This document shows, in pieces, positions 6,419-14,052 of a stretch of DNA of 64,000 nucleotides. The DNA is from Pseudomonas sp. SJZ079. Its GTDB lineage: Bacteria; Pseudomonadota; Gammaproteobacteria; Pseudomonadales; Pseudomonadaceae. Under the pieces are notes generated by a model that was not told the DNA's origin, searched no databases, and saw nothing but the letters and a program-made list of their open reading frames with translations. Where the stretch lies: contig NZ_VIUH01000006.1 of the NCBI RefSeq assembly GCF_007993865.1, positions 124,001-188,000 of the forward strand, read 5' to 3'. Every line of letters begins with the position of its first letter. Within the stretch, counting starts at the first letter, position 1. Position numbers and translations under genes: made by a program.

Positions 6419-7549
6419 TCATTTGTTTTTGTTCGGGAATTCCATAAACAATTGCGGAGCATCTTTTTCAGGTGCTTCATCCAATGCTTTGTTCTTTTGG
6501 GATACCGACGACTTAGCCTTAACAATCCTTTTCACACGACGATCTTTAGAGGAGTCATCCGCTCCAGCAGCCTGAGCAGCCTCATCCAACTCAATCTTGC
6601 TGGGAACACGTTGCACTTTCAAAACTTCTTGCCTTAGACCACGAGCCGAGACATCAATCTTCACGTCAAAGAGCATTTGGAGTTCACCAAACGCATCCCA
6701 AACATCTAACCTTGGATAACCCGGAAAACTCTCTAGCTCGGAATCAGACGTAAAGGAAATCATCGCCACCGTAGCATTGTCATGTCCACCACACCACTTA
6801 GCCAACTCAATGAGTCGCTTGGCGCATGATCCAGCGTCAGGAGAGTTGACAACAATTCTTCCTAACCAACCGGGAGATGGTGCTAGATAATGAACTCCAT
6901 CCGTAGTTAAAACCACAGCATCGACCTGCTCACCATTGAAATCATCAATATGAGGCTCTAAGTCGTCACCACCCATACCGATAAATTGAAGCAACTTCGA
7001 CTGATCGGCACTAGCATCAGCGCTTTTGCCAAGCTGACCAGCAATAGTGTCATCCACAGATACCTGCACTAGATCCTTACCAGCCAAACGATAGACTCGA
7101 CTATCACCTACGCTTAGCCAGTGGACTGGCCGCCCCTGATGGATCAACACCGCCACCAACGTGGCTCCTCCCTCGCCCCGAAATTTGGAGTAAACAGCAT
7201 TATTTGCAGCGTGAACGGCACGACGCATCCACTCGTCAGTGTGGTCAGATGCACTCTGGGCATATTGGTTTAGAGCTACCAGAAAAGTACCTAGCGACAA
7301 GGCCGCACATTCAGCACCATTTCGCATTCCACCCATGCCATCAACCACGGCGGCAACTACAAACTCTTCTCCATGGCTGTCCCAGCCTCGAGCAATTGCC
7401 ACACGATCTTGGTTTTCGCTCCGAACGTTACCAATTTCACTCGCAACAGCGGCTGCAAGGGACAAGATGCGGCGAACGCCCGTCGGTGCAGTTCTTCGCG
7501 ACAACCACGCTGTTAACCGGCTTTCAAGTGGCGTGTTCAAGTAATTCAT
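6419..7549 (-). CDS. PP2C-family Ser/Thr phosphatase
   Basis: About 376 residues, cytoplasmic. PP2C motifs are in order: SENQDR at 44-49, VVDGMGGMRNGAE at 68-80, GGATL at 127-131, SVGDSRVYR at 146-154, LTTDGV at 214-219 and GGHDNATV at 254-261. The metal-binding aspartates D70, D217 and D257 are therefore present. A charged, lysine-rich tail of about 100 residues follows and looks disordered. The start is uncertain: ATG at 7549 has an AGG site, while an ATG at 7585 adds 12 residues. It is the first gene of the operon, and the kinases downstream are presumably its substrates or antagonists. Confidence 0.88.
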   Translation of the reverse strand: MNYLNTPLESRLTAWLSRRTAPTGVRRILSLAAAVASEIGNVRSENQDRVAIARGWDSHGEEFVVAAVVDGMGGMRNGAECAALSLGTFLVALNQYAQSASDHTDEWMRRAVHAANNAVYSKFRGEGGATLVAVLIHQGRPVHWLSVGDSRVYRLAGKDLVQVSVDDTIAGQLGKSADASADQSKLLQFIGMGGDDLEPHIDDFNGEQVDAVVLTTDGVHYLAPSPGWLGRIVVNSPDAGSCAKRLIELAKWCGGHDNATVAMISFTSDSELESFPGYPRLDVWDAFGELQMLFDVKIDVSARGLRQEVLKVQRVPSKIELDEAAQAAGADDSSKDRRVKRIVKAKSSVSQKNKALDEAPEKDAPQLFMEFPNKNK

Positions 7550-7970
7550 ATTGGCCTGTTCTACATGCTTGCTTTCACATCGCATAGCCTAGCGAGCTTA
7601 CTAGATTTAAGCTCACTACCATTGCAACCGAATTAGTCTGATACACCTAGATCATACACAAGTCAGGGAGCTTGAAAGCGGCACATCCCAAAATTCAAGC
7701 AGCAGGCAACGAACAAGAAAAGCAGAGAGAATGGAAGCAGACCACACTAGAATTCGAATGCAGCCAACTACAAGATACGAGAAATCCGTAGACCCACCCA
7801 GAGACTAAGACGGGAACCAGACCACGCTGGAAAGGTAGCTCGATACATCAGGCATAACCCTTACAGAATATGCGTGATTTACCAAGCAGGCCACGCCCTC
7901 CCTCTGCCCCCAAAAAATGGATACCTGCGAAGAGAACGATACGTACAAAGGATACGTACAACCAGAAAAG
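7550..7970. other. AT-rich intergenic region upstream of the phosphatase-kinase operon
   Basis: About 420 bases without a supportable gene. It should contain the operon promoter near 7600-7680. The part from 7690 to 7970 has no long open frame and no integrase remnant that I can read, although this is where a recombinase gene would be expected, next to the tRNA. Confidence 0.5.
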
Positions 7971-7971
7971 A

Positions 7972-8006
7972 AAAAGCCCCGTAACTCATTGAATTACAGG
8001 GCTTTT
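7972..8006 (-). terminator. Terminator downstream of tRNA-Ser
   Basis: AAAAGCCCC-GTAA pairs with TTAC-A-GGGCTTTT across a 9-base loop; on the minus strand the hairpin runs into CTTTTTCTTTT. It lies 7 bases beyond the tRNA CCA end and resembles the hairpin left of the islet, so the element brought a replacement terminator. Confidence 0.75.
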
Positions 8007-8010
8007 CTAT

Positions 8011-8040
8011 ATATGGCGGGAAGATAGGGATTTGAACCCT
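8011..8040. repeat. Right attachment-site repeat, part of tRNA-Ser
   Basis: A 30-bp copy identical to 2247-2276. Positions 8014-8040 are the tRNA 3' end, so the functional gene was rebuilt by the incoming element or kept by it. Confidence 0.88.
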
Positions 8041-8103
8041 AGGTGCTATCGCTAACACAACGGATTTCGAATCCGTCCCGTTCGGCCACTCCGGCATCTT
8101 CCC
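8014..8103 (-). tRNA. tRNA-Ser(CGA)
   Basis: 90 bases with encoded CCA. The acceptor stem GGGAAGA pairs with TCTTCCC, with G discriminator. The anticodon loop TTCGAAA inside ACGGA/TCCGT gives anticodon CGA. The long variable arm (TGTGTTAGCGATAGCACCT) and the GGTTCAAATCC T-loop are those of a class II serine tRNA. Its 3' end is the attachment site of the islet. Confidence 0.96.
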
Positions 8104-8115
8104 GTGGCGGCGCGC

Positions 8116-8143
8116 ATGATAGCAGCTGAAGCGCGTTTGGCGA
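8116..8143 (-). promoter_or_regulatory. Probable tRNA-Ser promoter
   Basis: On the minus strand TATCAT at 8121-8116 lies about 12 bases before the mature tRNA 5' end, with TTCGCC 17 bases upstream as a weak -35 box. The same TATCAT-GCGC arrangement precedes tRNA-Lys in this window. Confidence 0.5.
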
Positions 8144-8240
8144 ACCCCAGTTTGAAAACTTTTCACATGCTTTCAGATGCTTGCGGCCGAGGCGGGGCTA
8201 CAGCAGGCGTACCGCCCCTACTCCACCGTCCAGCCCAGAT

Positions 8241-8272
8241 ACGCAAAGAGGCACCGAAGTGCCTCTTTGCGT
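8241..8272 (-). terminator. Strong hairpin downstream of purC
   Basis: A perfect 14-bp stem (ACGCAAAGAGGCAC and complement) with a CGAA/TTCG tetraloop, 24 bases past the purC stop. It lacks a long T-run but is very stable. Confidence 0.65.
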
Positions 8273-8295
8273 TGCGTTAGCCGTCTCGGTGCACG

Positions 8296-9165
8296 TTAGA
8301 CGGTCAAGCGGGTCAGCGCCTCGCGGTATTTGTCGGAGGTCTTCTGCGCGACCTCAGCCGGCACTGCCGGGGCCGGCGCTTGCTTGTTCCAGCCGGTGGA
8401 TTCCAGCCAGTCGCGCACGAACTGCTTGTCGAAGCTTGGCGGGTTTTTTCCTTCGACATAGCTGTCGGCCGGCCAGAAGCGGCTGGAGTCGGGGGTCAGC
8501 ACTTCGTCCATCAGGGTCAGGGTGCCGTCTTGGTCCAGGCCGAACTCGAACTTGGTGTCGGCGATAATGATGCCGCGCGTCGCCGCATAGGCGACTGCCG
8601 CGCTATACAGGGCGATGGCCGTGTCACGCACCTTGGCAGCCAGCTCCGCACCGATAATCGACTCGCACTGGGCGAAGGAAATGTTCTCGTCGTGGTCGCC
8701 AACGGCGGCCTTGGTCGACGGCGTGAAGATCGGCTGCGGCAGCTTGGAGGCCTCTTGCAGGCCGGCGGGCAGCTGAATGCCGCAGACGGTGCCGCTCTTC
8801 TGGTATTCCTTCCAGCCGGAGCCGGCGATGTAACCGCGCACGATGGCCTCGATCGCTACTGGCTTGAGGCGCTTGGCAACCACCGCACGGCCTTCTACCA
8901 GCGGCAGCTCGGCGGCTGACACTACGTCTTCAACGGTGTCGCCGGTGAAGTGGTTGGGCACCACGCCGGCGAGCTTGTCGAACCAGAAGTTGGAGATGGC
9001 GGTGAGTATCTTGCCTTTGTCTGGAATCGGCTCTGCGAGGATCACGTCGAACGCCGAGAGGCGGTCGGTGGCGACCATCAGCATGCGCTTGTCATCGATT
9101 TCATAGAGGTCGCGGACTTTTCCCGAATAGATCTTCTTCAGGCTCAGGGTCGCAGGAGTGGTCAT
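8296..9165 (-). CDS. purC: SAICAR synthase, long (betaproteobacterial-like) type
   Basis: Phosphoribosylaminoimidazole-succinocarboxamide synthase, joining CAIR and aspartate in purine synthesis. 289 residues, with [11 protein letters not shown] at 14-24, [29 protein letters not shown]-like [22 protein letters not shown] and [12 protein letters not shown]. This is the long form (about 290-300 residues, as in betaproteobacteria and yeast), not the 236-residue form I know from P. aeruginosa and P. putida purC at this locus. I chose the ATG at 9165 because the family begins near here and the upstream extension crosses a terminator. It lies between bamC and tRNA-Ser, the usual purC place. Confidence 0.93.
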   Translation of the reverse strand: MTTPATLSLKKIYSGKVRDLYEIDDKRMLMVATDRLSAFDVILAEPIPDKGKILTAISNFWFDKLAGVVPNHFTGDTVEDVVSAAELPLVEGRAVVAKRLKPVAIEAIVRGYIAGSGWKEYQKSGTVCGIQLPAGLQEASKLPQPIFTPSTKAAVGDHDENISFAQCESIIGAELAAKVRDTAIALYSAAVAYAATRGIIIADTKFEFGLDQDGTLTLMDEVLTPDSSRFWPADSYVEGKNPPSFDKQFVRDWLESTGWNKQAPAPAVPAEVAQKTSDKYREALTRLTV

Positions 9166-9195
9166 GTCGGGAATTCCGCCTTTAGCAAACAAAAC

Positions 9196-9220
9196 AGGCG
9201 AAACCCGCTGGGTTTCGCCT
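9196..9220 (-). terminator. Terminator of the dapA-bamC operon
   Basis: An 11-bp perfect stem (AGGCGAAACCC) with a 3-base loop, followed on the minus strand by TGTTTTGTTT. Confidence 0.85.
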
Positions 9221-9260
9221 ATTGGTTTCTTTCCGAGTTGCGCCTGCAACCCAATTATCT

Positions 9261-10379
9261 TTAGCCGAGGTTTTCCTGGATCAGGTCCAGAATCCGGCGC
9301 GCGACATCAGACGGCGCGACGGTGTTGAGGTCTTTTTCCACGGTGACCTGGACGCTGTCACCCACCGGCGTCAGGCGCACCTGATAGCGCTCGGCGCGGG
9401 CCTCGATTTCTTCCTTATCGCGCTCACCGCCGAACAGCTTGCCGAGGAAACCCGGTTCTTCGTCCTTCTTGATCGCACCTTCGGCCAGGTTGATGTAGTA
9501 CACGCCGAGGCTGCGATTGAGGTCGTCGATGCGCACATCGGCCATCTCCAGCGAGCGACCCACACCGGACCAGGCCCGATCGAAATCGGCGCCCAGGTTC
9601 AATACCGGGTTGCCGTTGCCGTCCTCAGACAGGCTGACGCGACGTGGCGCGTCGAAATCGCGGGCAGCCAGCAACGACACGGAACCACCCTGCTCGGCGC
9701 TGCGCGCCAGGTTCACCAGCATCTCATCGAGCAACGCGGCTTCCAGCTTCGGATTGCCGCTACGGCTGGCAAAGGCCACATCGGCGCTGCTGCCGGCTGG
9801 GCGCTCGGCACTGACCACGAAGACCTCACTGGTATTGCGTTGCACGCCCGGCTCGATGCGCACCCGCACGCGGGTCTCGGCATCCGCCGCCACACCCGAC
9901 TCGGGCTTGCTCAAACGACGCGCCATGGCGCTGGAGAGTTCATCGAAACGCTGCCAGGCGGTGCTGAATTCACCGGTCTGCGGGCGCTCGTCGACCACCC
10001 GAAAACCGTTGTCTTCGAAGAACTGTCGAACCACCGGCCAGACTTCCGCAGGCACCCGTTGGGCCACCAGCCAGCGCGACTCGCCGCTCTTCTGCAGGCT
10101 GAACTCGCTGGCATCGGCGCGCGCTGGCAGCGCTTGCGGACGCGGAACTTCGTATTCACCCGTTACCGTGCTGCTGGCCACCTGCTGCGGCACCGGCAAC
10201 AGGGGATCGAGGCGCTTGGCTTCGACATTCGCCGGCAGCTGCATGGGGGCAGTTTGCCGCGCGGCGAGGTAGTCGCCACCACGATCACGGAAATAGCCAT
10301 CCTCACCCCACAACCAGCCGCAACCGCTGGTACTAGTGATGATCAGAGCAAGTGCAGAGAGTCCGGCCAGTCGCTTCAT
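9261..10379 (-). CDS. bamC: Outer-membrane assembly lipoprotein BamC
   Basis: 372 residues. A lipoprotein signal ends in STSGCGW, with lipidated Cys20, and is followed by an unstructured region with [13 protein letters not shown], the segment that wraps BamD in E. coli BamC. Two helix-grip domains follow (about 110-220 and 240-370). BamC is an accessory subunit of the BAM complex that inserts beta-barrel proteins. It sits 17 bases downstream of dapA, as in other gammaproteobacteria (formerly nlpB), and is probably co-transcribed with it. Confidence 0.9.
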   Translation of the reverse strand: MKRLAGLSALALIITSTSGCGWLWGEDGYFRDRGGDYLAARQTAPMQLPANVEAKRLDPLLPVPQQVASSTVTGEYEVPRPQALPARADASEFSLQKSGESRWLVAQRVPAEVWPVVRQFFEDNGFRVVDERPQTGEFSTAWQRFDELSSAMARRLSKPESGVAADAETRVRVRIEPGVQRNTSEVFVVSAERPAGSSADVAFASRSGNPKLEAALLDEMLVNLARSAEQGGSVSLLAARDFDAPRRVSLSEDGNGNPVLNLGADFDRAWSGVGRSLEMADVRIDDLNRSLGVYYINLAEGAIKKDEEPGFLGKLFGGERDKEEIEARAERYQVRLTPVGDSVQVTVEKDLNTVAPSDVARRILDLIQENLG

Positions 10380-10396
10380 GCGCAGTAATTCCTCAA

Positions 10397-11275
10397 TTAA
10401 ACCAATACACCGGACTGGCGCAGGGCCTGACGCAGCGGTTCATGACAACGCGGGCTGAGCCAGGTCAGTGGCAGGCGAATACCATCCGGCATCATGCCCA
10501 TCTCATGCAGGGCCCACTTCACCGGAATAGGGTTGGACTCCATGAACAGCGCTTTGTGCAACGGCATCAAACGGTCGTTGATGGCGCGGGCAATCGCGGC
10601 ATCACCACGCATGGCGGCGGCGCACAGGTCGCTCATCGCACGCGGGGCGACGTTAGCGGTCACCGAAATATTGCCTTTGCCGCCCATCAGCATCAGTTCG
10701 ACGGCGGTGGCGTCGTCGCCCGAATACACCAGGAAATCCTTGCTCACCCGGTCCAGTACTTCCTGACCGCGCTGCAGGTCGCCGGTGGCTTCCTTGATAC
10801 CGATGATGTTGGCTATTTTCGACAGCCGCTCGACGGTCTCCGGCAGCATGTCGCAGACGGTGCGGCCCGGTACGTTGTAGAGAATCTGTGGAATCGCCAC
10901 CGCTTCGGCGATGTGGCGGAAATGCAGATACAGGCCTTCCTGAGTCGGCTTGTTGTAATAAGGGGTCACCAGCAAGCAGGCATCGGCGCCCACCTCTTTG
11001 GCGGCGCGGGTCAGTTCGACCGATTCGCGGGTGGAGTTGCCGCCCGTACCGGCGATCACCGGGATGCGCCCAGCGACCTGGTCGACCACGCGACGGATCG
11101 CCTCGATATGCTCCGACACGTCCAACGTAGCCGACTCACCCGTGGTGCCGACCGCGACGATGGCGTTGGTGCCCTCCTGCAGGTGGAAATCCACCAGTTT
11201 GCTCAAGCTGTCCCAATCGAGATCACCTTGCGCATCCATGGGCGTGACCAGTGCCACCATACTGCCCGCAATCAT
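10397..11275 (-). CDS. dapA: 4-hydroxy-tetrahydrodipicolinate synthase
   Basis: 292 residues, the standard DapA length. It condenses pyruvate with aspartate semialdehyde in lysine and peptidoglycan precursor synthesis. [13 protein letters not shown] opens the TIM barrel; GTTGESATL, the active-site tyrosine in TPYYNKPTQ, the YNVPGRT segment and the Schiff-base lysine in [10 protein letters not shown] are all present. The ATG at 11275 matches the family start; the longer frame to 11377 runs through the divergent promoter region. First gene of the dapA-bamC operon. Confidence 0.96.
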   Translation of the reverse strand: MIAGSMVALVTPMDAQGDLDWDSLSKLVDFHLQEGTNAIVAVGTTGESATLDVSEHIEAIRRVVDQVAGRIPVIAGTGGNSTRESVELTRAAKEVGADACLLVTPYYNKPTQEGLYLHFRHIAEAVAIPQILYNVPGRTVCDMLPETVERLSKIANIIGIKEATGDLQRGQEVLDRVSKDFLVYSGDDATAVELMLMGGKGNISVTANVAPRAMSDLCAAAMRGDAAIARAINDRLMPLHKALFMESNPIPVKWALHEMGMMPDGIRLPLTWLSPRCHEPLRQALRQSGVLV

Positions 11276-11498
11276 GCAACCGCTCCTGCCGGAAAAAGAG
11301 AGCGGTAATGGTACTGGCGCCACCAGCCTTGCACAAGCGAAGGACATGACCACTGGACAACCCGGCTTTGCGGGCAAACGCCACAGATTGCATGGATCCG
11401 CCAGCCGCGAGCATTCCCCTGAGCAGCGCTTTTCGCTACCCTTCGTCTTTGCTCGGTACTCTGTTCGAGCCGAACGCTCATCGTTTTAGGAAGGCTGC

Positions 11499-12056
11499 AT
11501 GTCCACCCCCCAAGTTCGCGAACAATTCCTCATCATCAGTGCACTCGGCCCCAACGCCATGGAGCTGACTAACGTCCTGTGCCGCGCCAGCCATGAAAAC
11601 CGCTGCGCAGTACTCAGCACCCGCCTGAGCCGGCACGGTGAATTCAGCGCGTTGGTGTTGCAGGTTTCCGGCAGCTGGGACGCGCTGGCACGCCTCGAGT
11701 CGAGCCTGCCTCTGCTGGCCAAGAAGCACTCGTTCTCCACCAACGTGATTCGCAGCGGCGCCTCGGAAAACCGCCCTCAGGCGTTGCCTTATGTGGCCTA
11801 CGTCAGCTCGGTGTATCGCCCCGACATCCTCAATGAGTTGTGCCAGTTCTTTATCGACCACCATGTCGAGCTGGAAAATCTCACCTGCGATACCTACCAG
11901 GCCCCGCAGACCGGCGGCACCATGCTCAACGTCACCCTGACGGTGACCTTGCCGGCCGGCACTCAGATCAGCTGGTTGCGCGATCAGTTTCTCGACTTCG
12001 CCGACGCCTTGAACCTGGATGCGCTGATCGAACCCTGGCGCCCGCAGAATCCATAA
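11499..12056 (+). CDS. ACT-domain regulator, GcvR-like
   Basis: 185 residues with two ACT-like domains: about 8-85 (EQFLIISALGPNAMELTNVL) and about 95-180 (YVAYVSSVYRPDILNELCQFF). This layout is that of GcvR, the small partner that inhibits GcvA at the glycine-cleavage operon, but in pseudomonads the protein at this place upstream of bcp is of unproven function. The ATG follows AGGAAGG by 5 bases. It is divergent from dapA and 10 bases from bcp, with which it is likely co-transcribed. Confidence 0.75.
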   Translation: MSTPQVREQFLIISALGPNAMELTNVLCRASHENRCAVLSTRLSRHGEFSALVLQVSGSWDALARLESSLPLLAKKHSFSTNVIRSGASENRPQALPYVAYVSSVYRPDILNELCQFFIDHHVELENLTCDTYQAPQTGGTMLNVTLTVTLPAGTQISWLRDQFLDFADALNLDALIEPWRPQNP

Positions 12057-12066
12057 GGAGCGTTTT

Positions 12067-12540
12067 ATGGCCGTAACACTCGACACCCCTATTGCCGATT
12101 TCCAGGCTCAGGCCACCAGCGGCCAGGCCGTGCAACTGTCGGCCCTGCAAGGCCAGCAAGTGGTGATCTACTTCTACCCAAAAGACAGCACGCCGGGCTG
12201 CACCACCGAAGGCCAGGGCTTTCGCGATCAATACCCAGCCTTCCAGGCGGCCAATACCCAGGTATTTGGCGTGTCCAGGGACGGCCTGAAATCCCACGAG
12301 AACTTCAAGAGCAAGCATGCCTTTCCCTTCGAACTGATCTCGGACAAAGACGAGACGCTCTGCCAACTGTTCGACGTGATCAAGCTGAAGAAGCTCTATG
12401 GCAAGGAATACCTGGGCGTCGATCGCAGCACCTTCCTGATCGACAAGCACGGCGTGCTGCGTCAGGAATGGCGTGGCGTGAAGGTACCCGGCCACGTCGA
12501 TGCAGTACTGACCGCGGCGCAGGCACTGAACAAAGCTTAA
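12067..12540 (+). CDS. bcp: Bacterioferritin-comigratory peroxiredoxin
   Basis: 157-residue thiol peroxidase of the BCP/PrxQ family that reduces hydrogen and organic peroxides in the cytoplasm. The peroxidatic cysteine is C45 in YPKDSTPGCTTEGQGF. Position 50, the resolving cysteine in E. coli BCP, is glutamine here, so this is either a 1-Cys enzyme or uses another cysteine (C97 in ETLCQLF). AAGGAG lies 6 bases upstream. It is followed by a strong bidirectional hairpin. Confidence 0.93.
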   Translation: MAVTLDTPIADFQAQATSGQAVQLSALQGQQVVIYFYPKDSTPGCTTEGQGFRDQYPAFQAANTQVFGVSRDGLKSHENFKSKHAFPFELISDKDETLCQLFDVIKLKKLYGKEYLGVDRSTFLIDKHGVLRQEWRGVKVPGHVDAVLTAAQALNKA

Positions 12541-12555
12541 GCCCTCGTCAGAAGC

Positions 12556-12582
12556 AGAACGGCCGCTCTATGCGGCCGTTCT
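12556..12582. terminator. Bidirectional terminator between bcp and the permease
   Basis: An 11-bp stem AGAACGGCCGC with its complement around a 5-base loop, between convergent genes, followed by CGTTT on the plus strand. Confidence 0.75.
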
Positions 12583-12585
12583 CGT

Positions 12586-13659
12586 TTAAACGCTTCGCTC
12601 GAGGGGCTCAGTGCGCGGCCAGGCGTCCAGCAGCGCCTTGAACAAGGTAGCCAACGGAATGGCGAAGAACACTCCCCAGAAGCCCCACAGGCCGCCGAAC
12701 AACAGCACGGCGCAGATGATTGCCACCGGATGCAGGTTCACCGCCTCGGAGAACAGCAGCGGAACCAGCACGTTACCGTCGAGCGCCTGAATCACCCCGT
12801 ACACCACCAGCAGGTAGATGAACTGATCGCTCCAGCCCCACTGGAACAACGCAATCAGCACCACCGGCACGGTGACCACCACAGCGCCGATATAGGGCAC
12901 CACGACCGACAGCCCCACCAGTAGCGCCAATAACGCCGCATAGTTGAGCCCCAGCGCCGCGAATGCGATGTAGCTGACCACCCCACAGATGATGATTTCG
13001 ATCACCTTGCCACGGATGTAATTGGCGATCTGCAGGTTCATTTCCTGCGCCACATGACTGAGCAAGGCCCGCTCAGTCGGCAAGTAACTGCGAAACCAGC
13101 GACCGATCAGCTCACGATCCTTAAGAAAAAAGAACACCAGGATCGGCACCAGCACCAGGTAAATCATGATGCTGGCCAGCAACGGCAGGCTGGACAACGA
13201 GAAGGTCAACGCCCATTGACCGAACTGACCGATCTCGCCACGCGCCAGCTCAATCGCCTGCAACACCTGTTCCTTGCTGACCAAGTGCGGGTAGCGCTCC
13301 GGCAGCAACAGCAGCAACGACTGCCACTCGCCCAGCATGCGTGGCAGCTCGTTGAACAGGTTGCTCAACTGACGCCACAGCAAAGGCATCAGCACCAGCA
13401 GGCACAACGCCAGGGCACTTACGAACAGGGCGAATACCAGCGATACCGCAGCTATCTGCGGTAAACGCAGACGCTCGAGGGCATTCACCAGGCCTTGCAT
13501 CAAAAACGCCAGCACCAACCCGGTCAGCACCGGCGCCAACATCCCCCCCAGGGTCAGCACGGCCGCAAAACTGAGGATCAGCAACACCGTCAAAACCACG
13601 GCCTGCTCATCGGAAAAATAGCGGTGTAGCCAGTTGCGTAACACGCGAAGCATCGACAT
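12586..13659 (-). CDS. AI-2E family transporter (PerM-like permease)
   Basis: 357 residues, inner-membrane protein with about seven to eight spans (clusters near 20-60, 70-90, 150-180, 210-260 and 270-340). The C-terminal part has GLSVVVPYIGAVV and FWGVFFAIPLATLFKA, typical of the AI-2E/PerM family. Substrate is unknown; family members have been linked to autoinducer-2 or sodium/proton exchange. A second member lies at 48221-49312. Just upstream on the same strand is the tusA-like gene. Confidence 0.85.
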   Translation of the reverse strand: MSMLRVLRNWLHRYFSDEQAVVLTVLLILSFAAVLTLGGMLAPVLTGLVLAFLMQGLVNALERLRLPQIAAVSLVFALFVSALALCLLVLMPLLWRQLSNLFNELPRMLGEWQSLLLLLPERYPHLVSKEQVLQAIELARGEIGQFGQWALTFSLSSLPLLASIMIYLVLVPILVFFFLKDRELIGRWFRSYLPTERALLSHVAQEMNLQIANYIRGKVIEIIICGVVSYIAFAALGLNYAALLALLVGLSVVVPYIGAVVVTVPVVLIALFQWGWSDQFIYLLVVYGVIQALDGNVLVPLLFSEAVNLHPVAIICAVLLFGGLWGFWGVFFAIPLATLFKALLDAWPRTEPLERSV

Positions 13660-13693
13660 TCCCTAGATCAAAACAGCCCAATCACATACAGCG

Positions 13694-13945
13694 TCAGGCT
13701 TTACGCAACCAGTAGCGGTAGGTGCCATTGTCTACCTCCTCGCGCAACAAGGTGTGTCCGGCGAGGTTCGCAAAGGCACGAAAGTCGCGCTGCGAACCCG
13801 CATCGGTCGCAATCACTTTCAGCACCGCACCACTGGCCAGGCGATTCAACTCCAACTTGGCCTTGAGCAGCGGCAGCGGACAATTCAAGCCACTGGCATC
13901 CAGCTCTGCATCGCAGGCCTGCACCTGTTCCTGTACATCGTTCAT
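13694..13945 (-). CDS. TusA-like sulfur carrier protein
   Basis: 83 residues. The conserved CPxP motif is at C22 (LNCPLPLLKAK), the sulfur-carrying cysteine of the TusA/SirA family, followed by the usual LNRLASGAVLKV strand-helix. The P. aeruginosa protein at this locus (PA1006) is known to be needed for molybdenum cofactor and nitrate respiration; by position this is its counterpart. It lies 34 bases upstream of the permease gene and divergent from the protease gene. Confidence 0.88.
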   Translation of the reverse strand: MNDVQEQVQACDAELDASGLNCPLPLLKAKLELNRLASGAVLKVIATDAGSQRDFRAFANLAGHTLLREEVDNGTYRYWLRKA

Positions 13946-14052
13946 TCAATCTCTCCCAAACCTGGCGCTAGGATACCTCAAGCCAGCGTAACCCTGGCCA
14001 TACGCGCGCTTGCCCAGCTACAGTACGGCTCTGTTCACCAAGAGCCTCGTGC

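Larger units (their letters stand above)
2247..8040. mobile_element. tRNA-Ser-integrated genomic islet, about 5.8 kb, without integrase
   Basis: Direct repeats of 30 bp bound the segment, and the kinase-phosphatase part is clearly more AT-rich than the flanks. The cargo is mqsRA, a small divergent ORF, a membrane-anchored unknown and a PP2C/two-kinase operon. No integrase, excisionase, relaxase or transposase can be seen, so it is either non-autonomous and mobilised in trans or a decayed element that has lost its recombinase. Confidence 0.75.

Noticed and set aside
8181..8567. 128-residue open frame near tRNA-Ser
   Set aside because: It runs through the purC terminator and antisense to the purC 3' end; the translation is Arg/Ser/Pro-rich noise.
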